A DNA stretch of 64,000 bases from JANXSF01 sp043755435 (GTDB taxonomy: Bacteria; Acidobacteriota; Terriglobia; Bryobacterales; Bryobacteraceae): contig JAYUSZ010000059.1 in NCBI GenBank assembly GCA_043755435.1, forward strand, positions 13,805-77,804, written 5' to 3'. The position numbers and the translations under genes are program-made. Each line of letters begins with the position of its first letter. The stretch's first letter is position 1. Below, piece by piece: positions 15,273-25,545 of this stretch. The notes beneath the pieces were generated by a model that made no database searches, was not told the DNA's origin, and saw only the letters and a list, made by a program, of their open reading frames with translations.

Positions 15273-17996
15273 TTAAGCCGTCCGGTTAGCCTCACCTTTG
15301 AGGCCGGCCAGTGCAGCTTGTGCTGCCGCTAGACGGGCAATCGGTACTCTGTAAGGGGAGCAGCTGACGTAATCCATGCCAACGCGATAGCAGAACTCGA
15401 CGCTGGATGGTTCACCACCGTGCTCGCCACAAATCCCAACTTCCAAATCAGGCTTGGTGCTACGGCCCAGTTTCACGGCCATGTCCACCAATTTACCAAC
15501 ACCACCCTGATCCAGAACTCCGAACGGATCACCCGCGAAAATCTTCAAGTCCTCGTATTCCTTTGAGAACTTCGTATAATCATCGCGCGACAGGCCCATT
15601 GTGGTCTGCGTCAAATCGTTGGTACCAAAGCTGAAGAAGTCGGCCTCGGTTGCGATCTCATCGGCCGTGATTGCGGCACGCGGAATTTCGATCATAGTAC
15701 CGATCATGTAATGCTGATCCTTCAACCCGGCCTTGCCCAGGACTTCCTCGGCAATCCCTTTGACGATGGCCTTCTGGTGCGCCAGTTCCTTCACAGAACC
15801 AACCAGCGGAATCATCACTTCAGGAATAACCTTGACGCCCTTCTTGGCCACCAACGCCACAGCCTCAAAAATTGCTCTAGCCTGCATTTCGGTGATCTCT
15901 GGATAGGTAATTCCCAAACGGCAACCACGGTGACCCAACATCGGGTTAAATTCGTGCAGTTCTTCTACACGCTTCAAAAGATCAGGCAGTTTTTTCTTCA
16001 ACTCGCCGACAGCGCAGCCGTAGCTGGCAGCCATTTCTTTCTTCTCTTTGGGAGTTGCGTGCGGGAGTTTCGCCACATCCACCATCAGATGTTCGCGTTT
16101 GGGAAGGAACTCATGCAGTGGCGGATCAAGGGTACGAATGACCACCGGGAAGCCATCCATTGCTTTGAACAGACCAGCAAAATCGGAACGCTGCATGGTC
16201 AGCAATTTCTGCAAGCACTTCTTACGATCTTTCACATTATCCGCAAGAATCATCGCCACAACATGGGGCAAACGATCTTCGGCGAAGAACATGTGTTCGG
16301 TACGGCACAATCCGATTCCCTCAGCGCCAAACTTGCGAGCAACTTTGGCATCGTGAGGAATATCAGCATTGGCGCGAACGCCGAACTTGCCGCGAAATTC
16401 ATCGGCCCAGCCCATGAACTCAGCAAATTCACCGCGAGTAGGATCGGCCTCGTTGGTCTTAGCCTGACCCAGATAAACATTGCCGGTGGTGCCGTCAATG
16501 GAAATCCAATCGCCTTCTTTCACCGTCACACCGGCGCACGTAAACAGCTTCTTGTGCTCGTCGATCTTGATTTCGCCGGCACCGACAATGCAAGGGCGGC
16601 CCATTCCACGTGCAACAACGGCAGCGTGAGAGGACTTGCCACCTACGGCGGTTAAAATACCCTTTGCGGCATCCATTCCAGCAATGTCGTTTGGAGTAGT
16701 TTCTTTGCGCACCAGGATAACAGGCGATTTTACAGCGGCGGCCACAACATCTTCAGCCGAGAAATAGCAGCGGCCGACGGATGCACCGGGTGATGCAGCA
16801 ATGCCTTGGGAAAGCTTCTTCAATGTCTTCAAAGATGCAGCATCGAATACAGGATGCAACAATTGATCTAACTGCGCCGGAGCTACGCGCATTACCGCTT
16901 CCTGCTTGCTGATCAGGCCTTCCTTAGCCATTTCGACGGCCAAACGGAGTGCCGCTGGACCAGTACGTTTCCCGTTGCGGGTCTGCAACATGTACAACGT
17001 ATTGTCTTCCACCGTGAACTCGAAATCCTGCATGTCACGGTAGTGCTTTTCCAGGCTGTTGGTGATTTCGCGCAGTTGTTTGTAGACTGCGGGCATCGCT
17101 TTAGCCAATTCAGAAATTGGGCTTGGGGTACGAATACCTGCCACCACATCTTCGCCTTGGGCGTTGATCAGAAATTCGCCGTAGAAAACCTTTTCGCCGG
17201 ACGCGGGATCGCGTGTGAAGCCTACGCCAGTTGCCGATGTTTCACCGAGGTTGCCGAACACCATGGCTTGAACATTCGCCGCAGTGCCAATTTCATCGGG
17301 GATCTTTTCCATCTTGCGATAATATGCTGCTTTGTCGTTCCACCAGGATCTGAAGACAGCATCGCGCGACATCATCAATTGAACGTGCGGATCCTGCGGG
17401 AATTCCTTACCCGTCTCTTTCTTCACCAGCTTTTTGTAATCTTCGATAACCGAGGCCAGATCTTCGGCGCTCAAATCCGTATCCAGCTTTACTTTGCGCT
17501 TGGCTTTCATGGCGTCAAAAATATGGTTGAACTTCTCCATATGGATGTCCAAGGCAACTTCGCCAAACATCTGCAGAAAGCGGCGGTAGCAATCATTGGC
17601 AAATCTGGGATTGTTCGACTTGGCGGCCAACACCTTCACCGTGACATCGTTCATGCCAAGGTTCAGAATGGTGTTCATCATGCCAGGCATGGAGAACTTC
17701 GCGCCACTGCGAACACTAAGCAGCAATGGATCTGTAGCACTGCCCAGCTTTTTACCCGTGCGTTCTTCCAAAGTACGCAGAGCAACATTCATTTGGTCTT
17801 CAATTTCTTGTGGAACCTTGTTTCCGTTCTTGAAGTAAATGGTGCAAACTTCAGTGGAAACGGTGAAGCCCGGAGGCAGTGGAATTCCAGCCAGGCTCAT
17901 TTCAGCCAAGCCAGCGCCTTTGCCGCCGAGGATCTCTTTCATGGAACCATTGCCGTCGGCCGTACCTGCGCCCCAGCTAAAAACGTGTTTCTTCAT
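15273..17996 (-). CDS. ppdK: Pyruvate, phosphate dikinase
   Basis: A 907-residue cytoplasmic enzyme that interconverts pyruvate, ATP and phosphate with PEP, AMP and pyrophosphate. The N-terminal nucleotide-binding domain is seen in GGKGAGLAEM and RSGAKFSMPGMM. The central swivelling domain carries the phospho-accepting His in GGKSSHAAVVARGMGRPCI. The C-terminal PEP/pyruvate barrel ends in VGICGEHGGEP with the catalytic Cys. Length fits bacterial PPDK. It is preceded by a good Shine-Dalgarno (AGGAGAG before the ATG at 17996) and followed by its own terminator. It serves gluconeogenesis or reversible glycolysis. Confidence 0.97.
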   Translation of the reverse strand: MKKHVFSWGAGTADGNGSMKEILGGKGAGLAEMSLAGIPLPPGFTVSTEVCTIYFKNGNKVPQEIEDQMNVALRTLEERTGKKLGSATDPLLLSVRSGAKFSMPGMMNTILNLGMNDVTVKVLAAKSNNPRFANDCYRRFLQMFGEVALDIHMEKFNHIFDAMKAKRKVKLDTDLSAEDLASVIEDYKKLVKKETGKEFPQDPHVQLMMSRDAVFRSWWNDKAAYYRKMEKIPDEIGTAANVQAMVFGNLGETSATGVGFTRDPASGEKVFYGEFLINAQGEDVVAGIRTPSPISELAKAMPAVYKQLREITNSLEKHYRDMQDFEFTVEDNTLYMLQTRNGKRTGPAALRLAVEMAKEGLISKQEAVMRVAPAQLDQLLHPVFDAASLKTLKKLSQGIAASPGASVGRCYFSAEDVVAAAVKSPVILVRKETTPNDIAGMDAAKGILTAVGGKSSHAAVVARGMGRPCIVGAGEIKIDEHKKLFTCAGVTVKEGDWISIDGTTGNVYLGQAKTNEADPTRGEFAEFMGWADEFRGKFGVRANADIPHDAKVARKFGAEGIGLCRTEHMFFAEDRLPHVVAMILADNVKDRKKCLQKLLTMQRSDFAGLFKAMDGFPVVIRTLDPPLHEFLPKREHLMVDVAKLPHATPKEKKEMAASYGCAVGELKKKLPDLLKRVEELHEFNPMLGHRGCRLGITYPEITEMQARAIFEAVALVAKKGVKVIPEVMIPLVGSVKELAHQKAIVKGIAEEVLGKAGLKDQHYMIGTMIEIPRAAITADEIATEADFFSFGTNDLTQTTMGLSRDDYTKFSKEYEDLKIFAGDPFGVLDQGGVGKLVDMAVKLGRSTKPDLEVGICGEHGGEPSSVEFCYRVGMDYVSCSPYRVPIARLAAAQAALAGLKGEANRTA

Positions 17997-18044
17997 TAAA
18001 ATAAACTCTCCTGAATTACGTGTGCCTTTGGGGGCATCCGATAG

Positions 18045-20036
18045 TCAACTCAATCTTCCAAAGCTCTCAAACTTGCCCTGAATATTTCTCAATAGAGATA
18101 TCCTGTTTAACAAAATGGTGTCATCTTTGTGCATGACCAAAACGCCATCAAGGTATTCGTTAATTGGTCGAGACATTCGCTTCAGTATTGCTAATACGGA
18201 GTCGTAGTTTTGCATCTTGATGGCCTCATCAAACTCTTTCCCATATGAAAGAAATGCTTCATTTAGTTGCGTTTCAACGCCAACAATTAGAAGCGTCGCG
18301 TCAAAGGGAGGAGCCCCTGCGGGTGCTACAGGTATTTTGCCTTGATCTAACGCGTGATCACACATATTCTTAACTCGTTTAAAAGCTGTACGCACATCGA
18401 GTAGTTCATCATCCCATTTGCTAGTTGTAGCTGACAGCCGTCGGACCAAATCTTTTGGATCGTACCAGCACTCCTGTTGATCATAAGTAAATCGCGAAAC
18501 TTCTTCCAATGGAAATCCTTTGATCTCGTGGAGATAATAGAGTAGTCTCTCTTTGAAGAAAGGCTCAAGATTGTTGGAAACTAAGAACTTCTTCAATTTC
18601 GACCCGACGACTAGTTCACCTTCGATCAAGATCTTCACAACACCTTGCATCGCGCGGCGCAACGCAAACGGATCTTTCGATCCAGTCGGTTTCATGCCTA
18701 CACTGAAGCATTTACTCAATGTATCCAATTTGTCAGCCAGACCAACAGCTTGCCCACCCGGTGTTGAAGGTATCGAATCTTCCATGCTCAACGGTTTGTA
18801 GTGCTCGTAAACGGCTAAAGCAACCGCCTCGCCTTCACCCTGCTCTCTTGCATACAACCCCCCTACAATACCTTGCAGATCAGTAAATTCCTTGACCAAC
18901 TCCGTGGTCAAATCAGCCTTAGCCAAATATGCAGCGCGAGCGGCGTCTTCGCCACCCAATTTACGAGCAAGATCCACCATCCGATTTGTCTTCTCCAGAT
19001 AGGTACCAAGCTTGGCCTGAAACGTAACCTTGCCCAAATCTTCCACACGATCAGCCAATTTCCGCTGCTGATCCACATCCCAGAAAAATTTCGCATCGTT
19101 AAATCTGGCACGAATGACGCGTTCGTTGCCACGCTGCACTATCCCTTCGTTGTCGTTGTCGATGTTCATCACCGCAACAAATTGGTTGCTCAGCCCGCCA
19201 TCCGCTTTTTCTACCGAGAAATTTTTCTGATGATGGCGCATCACCATCACCAACACTTCCTTGGGTAATTGCAAATAGCTCTCGTCGAAATTACCAATAA
19301 TCGGCGAGGGCCACTCAGTGATGTAAGTCAAAACGTGAAGCAGTTTTTCATCGGTCTTAACATTCGCACCCAGTTTGGCAATCCCATCCAGAATCCGCTT
19401 CCGCCGTTCAGTCGCGCGTACCAAGACGTGATTTTCGCGCAACGATTGCTCGTAGTTTTCATACGTCACCGGGATCGGGCCTTTGCTCAATCGCCTATGC
19501 CCATAGGTAACATTCCCTGAAGTCACCCCAGCAATTTCGAACTTCACAACATCATCGCCAAGCAACGCCACTATCCAACGGATAGGACGAATAAACCGGG
19601 GACCACCTTTCCCTGTCCAATACATCGTCTTGGGGAAATACAACTTCAAAATGAGGTCGGGCAGTGCCTCGGCAAGAATTACACTAGTTGTCCGTCCAAC
19701 CATTTTCTTGCGATAAGCGAAGTACTCACCTTTGTCAGTTGTGAGTGTTTCCAGTACGTCCAGGGTTACACCCTGCTTCTTCGCAAACCCATTTGCAGCA
19801 CCGGGACCAGCCGATTTTGGCGGCCCGGTAACCAGATCTTCGCCGTCGCTTTGTCCGGCAGGCAGACCTTCGGCCCACAGCGTCAACCTTCGAGGAGAAG
19901 CATCCACAGCCTTCAGGGAACCAGCCAGGTTATTCGCAGCAAGCAACTTCGTAAAGTCCTCACCCAACTGCTTCAGTGCAGGCTCAATCATCCAATCAGG
20001 AATTTCTTCGGCACCAATCTCCAGCAGGAAGTTCAT
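18045..20036 (-). CDS. glyS: Glycyl-tRNA synthetase beta subunit
   Basis: The beta chain (663 residues) of the heterotetrameric bacterial-type glycyl-tRNA synthetase, needed for tRNA binding. The start MNFLLEIGAEEIPDWMI is the family N-terminus, and its ATG overlaps the stop of glyQ by 4 bp (ATGA), so an upstream in-frame start at 20060 is unlikely. Also visible are GPPKSAGPGAANGFAKKQG, MRHHQKNFSVE and the HD-like middle region. The C-terminal part is the anticodon-binding helical domain. It is the partner of glyQ immediately upstream. Confidence 0.96.
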   Translation of the reverse strand: MNFLLEIGAEEIPDWMIEPALKQLGEDFTKLLAANNLAGSLKAVDASPRRLTLWAEGLPAGQSDGEDLVTGPPKSAGPGAANGFAKKQGVTLDVLETLTTDKGEYFAYRKKMVGRTTSVILAEALPDLILKLYFPKTMYWTGKGGPRFIRPIRWIVALLGDDVVKFEIAGVTSGNVTYGHRRLSKGPIPVTYENYEQSLRENHVLVRATERRKRILDGIAKLGANVKTDEKLLHVLTYITEWPSPIIGNFDESYLQLPKEVLVMVMRHHQKNFSVEKADGGLSNQFVAVMNIDNDNEGIVQRGNERVIRARFNDAKFFWDVDQQRKLADRVEDLGKVTFQAKLGTYLEKTNRMVDLARKLGGEDAARAAYLAKADLTTELVKEFTDLQGIVGGLYAREQGEGEAVALAVYEHYKPLSMEDSIPSTPGGQAVGLADKLDTLSKCFSVGMKPTGSKDPFALRRAMQGVVKILIEGELVVGSKLKKFLVSNNLEPFFKERLLYYLHEIKGFPLEEVSRFTYDQQECWYDPKDLVRRLSATTSKWDDELLDVRTAFKRVKNMCDHALDQGKIPVAPAGAPPFDATLLIVGVETQLNEAFLSYGKEFDEAIKMQNYDSVLAILKRMSRPINEYLDGVLVMHKDDTILLNRISLLRNIQGKFESFGRLS

Positions 20037-20911
20037 CGCACAGCCTCCTGCAGAACCCATGCTTGCGCCACACCTACAGCCAGCTTGCGAACTCGCGCAA
20101 TCACGCCGACCCGTTCTGTCACCGATATCGCGCCTCTGGCGTCCAGCAAATTGAAATTATTAGAGCACTTCAGTACATGTTCGTAGGCGGCAAGCAACGG
20201 ATAACGGCGCTTGTCTTCGTAATCAGCAAACCCATCAATCAAACGTTGACCTTCTTTTTCGTGAAGGGCGAAAAGCTGCCAAAGCATATCCACATCAGCC
20301 ATTTCGAAGTTATAAACGGAACCCTGCAATTCATCGTTATAGCGCACGTCACGGTACTTGAAACCAGGCGCCCATTCAATGTCGTAAACACTCTCCACCC
20401 CTTGCAAGAAAGCTGTAAGCCGTTCCAAGCCGTAGGTGATTTCCGCGGGAACTAGTTCCAGATCCACACCACCGCATTGCTGAAAGTAGGTGAACTGAGT
20501 GATCTCCATCCCGTCCAACATCACTTGCCAACCGATTCCCCAGGCCCCTAAAGTGGGCGACTCCCAGTTGTCTTCCTCAAGCTTCAAATCATGCTTGGTT
20601 AGATCAATTCCAATGGCCTGAAGGCTACCCATATAGAGTTCCAGTACATCGGCCGGAGTGGGTTTTAAAATTACTTGCAGTTGTTGGTGCTTATATAAAC
20701 GGTTCGGATTATCGCCATAGCGGCCATCGGCGGGCCGTCTGCTTGGCTGCACATAGGCAACTTTGTAGGGCTTGGGTCCCAAGACGCGCAGAAACGTTTC
20801 CGGACACATGGTTCCTGCACCCACTTCCATGTCGTAGGGTTCCTGGATAATGACGCCGCGATCGGCCCAATATTGTTTTAGCTTGAAAAGCGTTTGTTGA
20901 TATAGATCCAT
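20033..20911 (-). CDS. glyQ: Glycyl-tRNA synthetase alpha subunit
   Basis: The catalytic alpha chain (292 residues) of the alpha2beta2 glycyl-tRNA synthetase. Characteristic segments are LKQYWADRGVIIQEPYD, VAYVQPSRRPADGRYG, NPNRLYKHQQLQVILKP and GWQVMLDGMEITQFTYFQQ. Length is close to the usual 290-300 residues. The gene lies 7 bp downstream of recO and is coupled to glyS, giving the order recO-glyQ-glyS on the minus strand, which occurs in several bacterial phyla. Confidence 0.97.
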   Translation of the reverse strand: MDLYQQTLFKLKQYWADRGVIIQEPYDMEVGAGTMCPETFLRVLGPKPYKVAYVQPSRRPADGRYGDNPNRLYKHQQLQVILKPTPADVLELYMGSLQAIGIDLTKHDLKLEEDNWESPTLGAWGIGWQVMLDGMEITQFTYFQQCGGVDLELVPAEITYGLERLTAFLQGVESVYDIEWAPGFKYRDVRYNDELQGSVYNFEMADVDMLWQLFALHEKEGQRLIDGFADYEDKRRYPLLAAYEHVLKCSNNFNLLDARGAISVTERVGVIARVRKLAVGVAQAWVLQEAVR

Positions 20912-20917
20912 GGCAGT

Positions 20918-21553
20918 TTACAGAGATTCAAGCACCGGAACAGTAATTAGCCGTCGTTCAATTTGATTTTCAATCGCCCTGATCATTTGCCTTCGCAAAT
21001 CCGCTGCACTTGCGCGGGTTTGTTCACCCATTTCAGCAACTGGCATGCGGGCCATTTCCTGCGCTAATCTCAATGAATCCTCACTCACTCTTAGTTCCGG
21101 CAAAAATCCGGATAATTTCACGGCCCAAAAACTAAAATAATTCACAGCAGACCAAGGTCCTTTTGAAGGAGCCAACCTCATCTGAGTCACAACTGCGCTC
21201 AGCAGCCTGAAGAACTTCTCATTCGGCTCATGGGGCGGAAGCAAATGTTCAGAAACTTCCGTTAAATAATCAAGAGCCACACTCATCGCATAATCGCCGG
21301 CCAAACCAAACGGGCTAGAAATAACCTCACACCCATCCAAACGCGCAAGCTCCGAATTTTCTCGCTGGAAATAATCCATTCGCACCAACGATAACCGTTC
21401 AAGCCCACTGCCAAAAGGACTTTTGGGCTTTCTTGCCCGTTTGGCGACACCGCGCAGCTTCCCCTCGTCTTTGGTGAAGAAGCTAACCACGAGATCAGCT
21501 TCACCAAACGGATAAGTTCGGAGAGTGAAGGCTTCGCTGGACCGCGCTGGCAA
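20918..21553 (-). CDS. recO: DNA repair protein RecO
   Basis: A 211-residue RecF-pathway recombination mediator that loads RecA on gapped DNA. The N-terminal OB-fold domain is clear: FTLRTYPFGEADLVVSFFTK, GKLRGVAKRARKPKS, GLERLSLVRMDYFQRE. It lacks the four-cysteine zinc motif of some RecO proteins and is on the short side for the family, with a helical C-terminus. The start is a TTG at 21553 with no clear Shine-Dalgarno. It leads the recO-glyQ-glyS unit. Confidence 0.9.
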   Translation of the reverse strand: MPARSSEAFTLRTYPFGEADLVVSFFTKDEGKLRGVAKRARKPKSPFGSGLERLSLVRMDYFQRENSELARLDGCEVISSPFGLAGDYAMSVALDYLTEVSEHLLPPHEPNEKFFRLLSAVVTQMRLAPSKGPWSAVNYFSFWAVKLSGFLPELRVSEDSLRLAQEMARMPVAEMGEQTRASAADLRRQMIRAIENQIERRLITVPVLESL

Positions 21554-21686
21554 CGGGACTAAGAGCCTGAATCAGAATCTAAAGTTTTAGGTTAGCACAG
21601 CTGGAAAATATTGAAAAAATTAACCCATTCCGCTAGCCACTTGTACACCCGGCAAACTATAATGCCCTTTTCCCCTAAACACACAA

Positions 21687-23747
21687 ATGCTCCTTTACGC
21701 ACTCACCATTTTCCTTTCAGCATTCTTGCTTTTTCAAGTGCAGCCGCTCATTGCCAAGATTATTCTGCCCTGGTTTGGAGGCTCTGCCGCAGTTTGGAAT
21801 ACTTGCATGCTCTTCTTTCAGGCAGCCTTGCTTGGCGGATATGGTTATGCCCACTGGATTATTCAAAAGCAGAGGACAGATCGGCAAATCAAGATCCACA
21901 GCATCTTGTTGGGTGTGAGTATCCTGGCGCTGCCCATCATGCCTGGCAATCAGTGGAAACCCAGCGGCACGGAAAATCCATCAACCGCAATATTGCTTTT
22001 GTTGCTGGTCACTATCGGCTTACCGTATTTTCTGCTATCGACCACAAGCCCCTTGCTGCAGGCCTGGTATTCGCGTCAGTTCAACGGAGCCATTCCATAC
22101 CGTCTGTTTGCTCTTTCAAACTTCGCATCACTTCTGGCGTTGCTCAGCTATCCTCCACTAGTTGAACCGAACTTCAGCGCAAGAACGCAAGCCTACGCAT
22201 GGTCAGGGGGCTATGCACTTTTCGTCCTGGCTTGTATTTTCACTGCATGGAAAAGCAAGGATGCCGTGTTCCACGCCGAAGCCGATCAAAGCGCAGCCAT
22301 CCCGCCGACCGTAGGCGATCAATTTATGTGGATGGGCCTTTCTGCTTGCGCCTCTATTCTTCTGCTGGCTGTCACAACGCATCTCACCCAGGACGTTGCG
22401 GCTATCCCGTTTCTATGGCTGATTCCCTTGGTTCTTTACCTTCTAACCTTCATTCTGGCTTTTGAGACTTCACGTTTCTACTACCGTCCAGTTTTTCTCC
22501 CCTTGGCCTTTCTATCTTTGGGACTTGTATCCTGGTTGCTTAAGCCGGATCGCGCCGCGTGGCTACCCAACGCTTTTCCGGATCCCTCTGACTGGGGCAT
22601 GCCGCGCCTTATCGCAGCCTACTCCTTGTCCATGTTTTTTATGGCGTTGGCTTGCCATGGCGAACTTGCTCGCCTCAAACCGCACCCTCGTTATCTAACA
22701 AGTTTCTATTTCATGCTTTCCATTGGCGGAGCAGTCGGTGGCGTGTTCGTCGGGTTGCTAGCTCCAAACCTTTTCAATTCCTATTACGAATTTCCCGGTG
22801 GCCTGGCATTGACAGCGATTCTGCTCTGTTTAGCGATGGTACGCGGCCAGGAACAGTGGATTGAGGAAAGTAAGATTCGAATGGCTGGTCTGGCAGTTGT
22901 AGTGCTTTGCCTGGGCGCCTTCATGATGCAGCTTGGCCGCGTTGTGCGCCATGAACTGGATGGGTACCGCGTGGTGATGCGCAATTTCTACGGCCAGTTA
23001 CGAGTGGAGGAAGAAGGCGGGATCCGCAAATTGATGCACGGCGTCATTAACCATGGCCAACAGTATGTGGACCCTGCCAAGCGCCGCGTAATTAGCAATT
23101 ATTATTGTGCGGAATCCGGTGTTGGAAAACTGATGGGTGCCCGACTTCCCGGAGTCCCGCAGCGGGTGGGCATCGTTGGACTCGGTACGGGGAACCTTAC
23201 GGCTTATGCGCGAAAGGGGGATGCTTATCGTGTCTATGAAATCAATCCACAAGTGATCCAACTCGCCAATTCGGAATTCACTTATCTAAAAGATGCAGAG
23301 ACTCCAATTGAATTGTCGTTGGGGGATGCAAGGCTATCGCTGGAACGGGAACCAGTTCAGAATTTCGACGTTCTGACCATCGACGCGTTTTCCGGCGATG
23401 CAGTTCCTGTGCATCTTTTGACCAAAGAAGCCTTCGCTCTTTATTGGAAGCACATGAAACCCAATGGAGTTTTGGCGGTCCACATTTCCAATAAGTATCT
23501 GGAATTGAAACCCGTCGTAGCAGGCAGTGCCGCCAGTGCCGGCAAGAAAAGCTTGGTTATTGAATATGACGAAACAGAGGATCCTGGAGAGATTTGCTTC
23601 GGCTCAACTTGGGTGCTGGTGTTGTCCGCTGAAACAGCAGCGTCGTTGCCGAACCTAATGAAGCAAGGTCAGATCGAGCAACCTACTGCGGGGTTCCGCA
23701 CTTGGACCGATGATTTTTCCAGCATGTTCGGTATTTTGAAAAAGTAA
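21687..23747 (+). CDS. Fused MFS-like transporter / spermidine synthase-like protein
   Basis: A 686-residue two-part protein. The N-terminal ~430 residues form about ten hydrophobic membrane segments, starting MLLYALTIFLSAFLLFQVQPL. The C-terminal ~220 residues are a spermidine synthase-like SAM/decarboxy-SAM-binding domain with VGIVGLGTGNLTAYA, the acidic EINPQVIQLA strand and LTIDAFSGDAVPVHLL. Such fusions are frequent in Acidobacteria. Whether they make polyamines, move them, or methylate or aminopropylate something else is not established. The gene is divergent from recO, with a 133-bp gap, and convergent with the next gene. Confidence 0.9.
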   Translation: MLLYALTIFLSAFLLFQVQPLIAKIILPWFGGSAAVWNTCMLFFQAALLGGYGYAHWIIQKQRTDRQIKIHSILLGVSILALPIMPGNQWKPSGTENPSTAILLLLLVTIGLPYFLLSTTSPLLQAWYSRQFNGAIPYRLFALSNFASLLALLSYPPLVEPNFSARTQAYAWSGGYALFVLACIFTAWKSKDAVFHAEADQSAAIPPTVGDQFMWMGLSACASILLLAVTTHLTQDVAAIPFLWLIPLVLYLLTFILAFETSRFYYRPVFLPLAFLSLGLVSWLLKPDRAAWLPNAFPDPSDWGMPRLIAAYSLSMFFMALACHGELARLKPHPRYLTSFYFMLSIGGAVGGVFVGLLAPNLFNSYYEFPGGLALTAILLCLAMVRGQEQWIEESKIRMAGLAVVVLCLGAFMMQLGRVVRHELDGYRVVMRNFYGQLRVEEEGGIRKLMHGVINHGQQYVDPAKRRVISNYYCAESGVGKLMGARLPGVPQRVGIVGLGTGNLTAYARKGDAYRVYEINPQVIQLANSEFTYLKDAETPIELSLGDARLSLEREPVQNFDVLTIDAFSGDAVPVHLLTKEAFALYWKHMKPNGVLAVHISNKYLELKPVVAGSAASAGKKSLVIEYDETEDPGEICFGSTWVLVLSAETAASLPNLMKQGQIEQPTAGFRTWTDDFSSMFGILKK

Positions 23748-23752
23748 TCTAC

Positions 23753-25429
23753 TTACGGTTCCACTTTGGTCACCTTCAACTCAACCCGTTCGGTGGAACC
23801 TTCCTTCACAACAATCTTTGCCCCATCATTTTCAAAACGGCGCATGAATTCTGGATCTTTGTACAACTCAGCAGTAATGGCTGACCATGCGTATACTTTA
23901 TAGTTTCCGGGCGCAAGACCAGACACCTGGAATTTCCCATCTGTATCGGTAGTCGCAGTCTTTATCAAGTAGGGCTGCATCGGCTGCGCTGGATCGGGAA
24001 GGACGGTCACTGGCAATCCAGGCGCAGCAACATCACCTTCTTTAACCGTTCCCGAAGCAAGTCCAGGATTGGTTCCCAAAGTAATTTCAATTTTCGAGCC
24101 AGAGGATGCGCCGCTTAGATCGATCCCAGTCTGCGTCACGTCCTGCGCATCCAGTCTTATGGATCGAATAAAGGCATCATTGACACCAGTAAGGGTGACC
24201 ATGAAATTGTCGCGAGAAGCGGACTCCAACTTAAAAGCACCCTTCGTATCTACTCGTCCTTCCACGTCACCCATTGAAAGCGTACCCAAAGGCCGAATGG
24301 TCACCCATGCACGGGAAAGATCCACTGGCTTGCTCCCATCTATTTTCAAAGTTCCGGTCACAGTGACAGGCTCGGCCGCAATCAAATTCAAACCATCGAT
24401 ATTGCCACTGGAGACAGTCACCAAGCCCTTGCCCAAAATCGCCTGGGAACGATCCATGCGCATGACGATAGCCTGGTACGAAGCAGGCTGAACATTGGGA
24501 AATTCAAATCCTCCGTCACTTCGCACAGCGGCAGAAATACCTGATCCATCATTCATCACAACAGCGTTGCGGTCGGCAGGCAGGAGAGTAACGCGCATAG
24601 CCTGTTTTTCCTTTTTCACTGGGGTTGAAACATCAACGCCAGTCACGCTGCCGCGGATCCGGTAGTTAGCAGAGCGTCCAAGTTGAAAGGTTAATCCAGT
24701 AACTTCCCTGCCCGCTTCCAATTGGATCAAAGAGGCCCCGGAAGCATCAATCGCACCAGGATAAAACGTGGCCACATAGTCTTCGTTGCTCAATTTTTCC
24801 ACTTGGCCACGTTGAGGGCCACGAAAGCCACCGCCCGGGCCACCGCCGCCTCGACCCGAAGTGGACGCCATCACAAAGTAGCGGCCTGGAGGCAAGTTAA
24901 AAACACGAAACTCCCCTAAATCATTGGTGGTGCCGCCACCCTGCATGGTGGCTCGTCTCCGGCCAGCCAGTGCCGTAACTTTCATCACACTCACTTGAAC
25001 CCGCTGCATTGGATCGCCATCCATATCTAACACCTTGCCGGCAACTGCGCCTTGGGGCATCAGCTTTACATCAATCCCCGTTAATGCCTGTCCAGAAGCA
25101 AGATTGATAGTTGAAGATGATCCTGATTGGGAGCGTCCTGGAGGAGTATACCGTTGGGGTAGAAAGCCTGTTCTTTCCGCGCTGATCTGATAACTTCCGG
25201 GTGCGATGCCATCGAAAGCAAAACGTCCCTCAACATCGGTTGAAAGCTGCCTTGCAACACCACCACCCCGGCTCATTGGGGAAAGAGTCACGTTCACTTT
25301 TCGCAATGGTTCGCTGGTAAGCGAGTGAACGGCACGCCCCTCCACGCGGGCTGGTTTTTGCTCAGTAACCGGTTTTTGAGCAAGAGTTGGAAGGGCAACA
25401 AGCCCAACAAGAAATAGAAGAGTGCGCAT
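23753..25429 (-). CDS. Exported protein with carboxypeptidase-regulatory-like repeats
   Basis: A 558-residue exported protein (signal MRTLLFLVGLVALPTLAQ from ATG 25429; an in-frame start at 25486 would add 19 residues of poor signal quality). It contains several beta-sandwich CarboxypepD_reg/SpaA-like repeats, for example VEGRFAFDGIAPGSYQISAE, NDLGEFRVFNLPPGRYFVMA and TDGKFQVSGLAPGNYKVYAW. A glycine/arginine-rich insert stands in the middle (GGGGPGGGFRGPQRG). These domains usually serve as surface-exposed spacers or adhesion modules. There is no enzymatic domain. No partner is indicated by its neighbours. Confidence 0.88.
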   Translation of the reverse strand: MRTLLFLVGLVALPTLAQKPVTEQKPARVEGRAVHSLTSEPLRKVNVTLSPMSRGGGVARQLSTDVEGRFAFDGIAPGSYQISAERTGFLPQRYTPPGRSQSGSSSTINLASGQALTGIDVKLMPQGAVAGKVLDMDGDPMQRVQVSVMKVTALAGRRRATMQGGGTTNDLGEFRVFNLPPGRYFVMASTSGRGGGGPGGGFRGPQRGQVEKLSNEDYVATFYPGAIDASGASLIQLEAGREVTGLTFQLGRSANYRIRGSVTGVDVSTPVKKEKQAMRVTLLPADRNAVVMNDGSGISAAVRSDGGFEFPNVQPASYQAIVMRMDRSQAILGKGLVTVSSGNIDGLNLIAAEPVTVTGTLKIDGSKPVDLSRAWVTIRPLGTLSMGDVEGRVDTKGAFKLESASRDNFMVTLTGVNDAFIRSIRLDAQDVTQTGIDLSGASSGSKIEITLGTNPGLASGTVKEGDVAAPGLPVTVLPDPAQPMQPYLIKTATTDTDGKFQVSGLAPGNYKVYAWSAITAELYKDPEFMRRFENDGAKIVVKEGSTERVELKVTKVEP

Positions 25430-25545
25430 GTTCTTACACAATATATAACGCGATCGAGTCCTAAATGTAACGGAGGACAATGGCAAATGATAGAATCACC
25501 GGTGCCAGAAGTTGTAAAAGATTGTAAAGGGAAGGAGTTGAAATA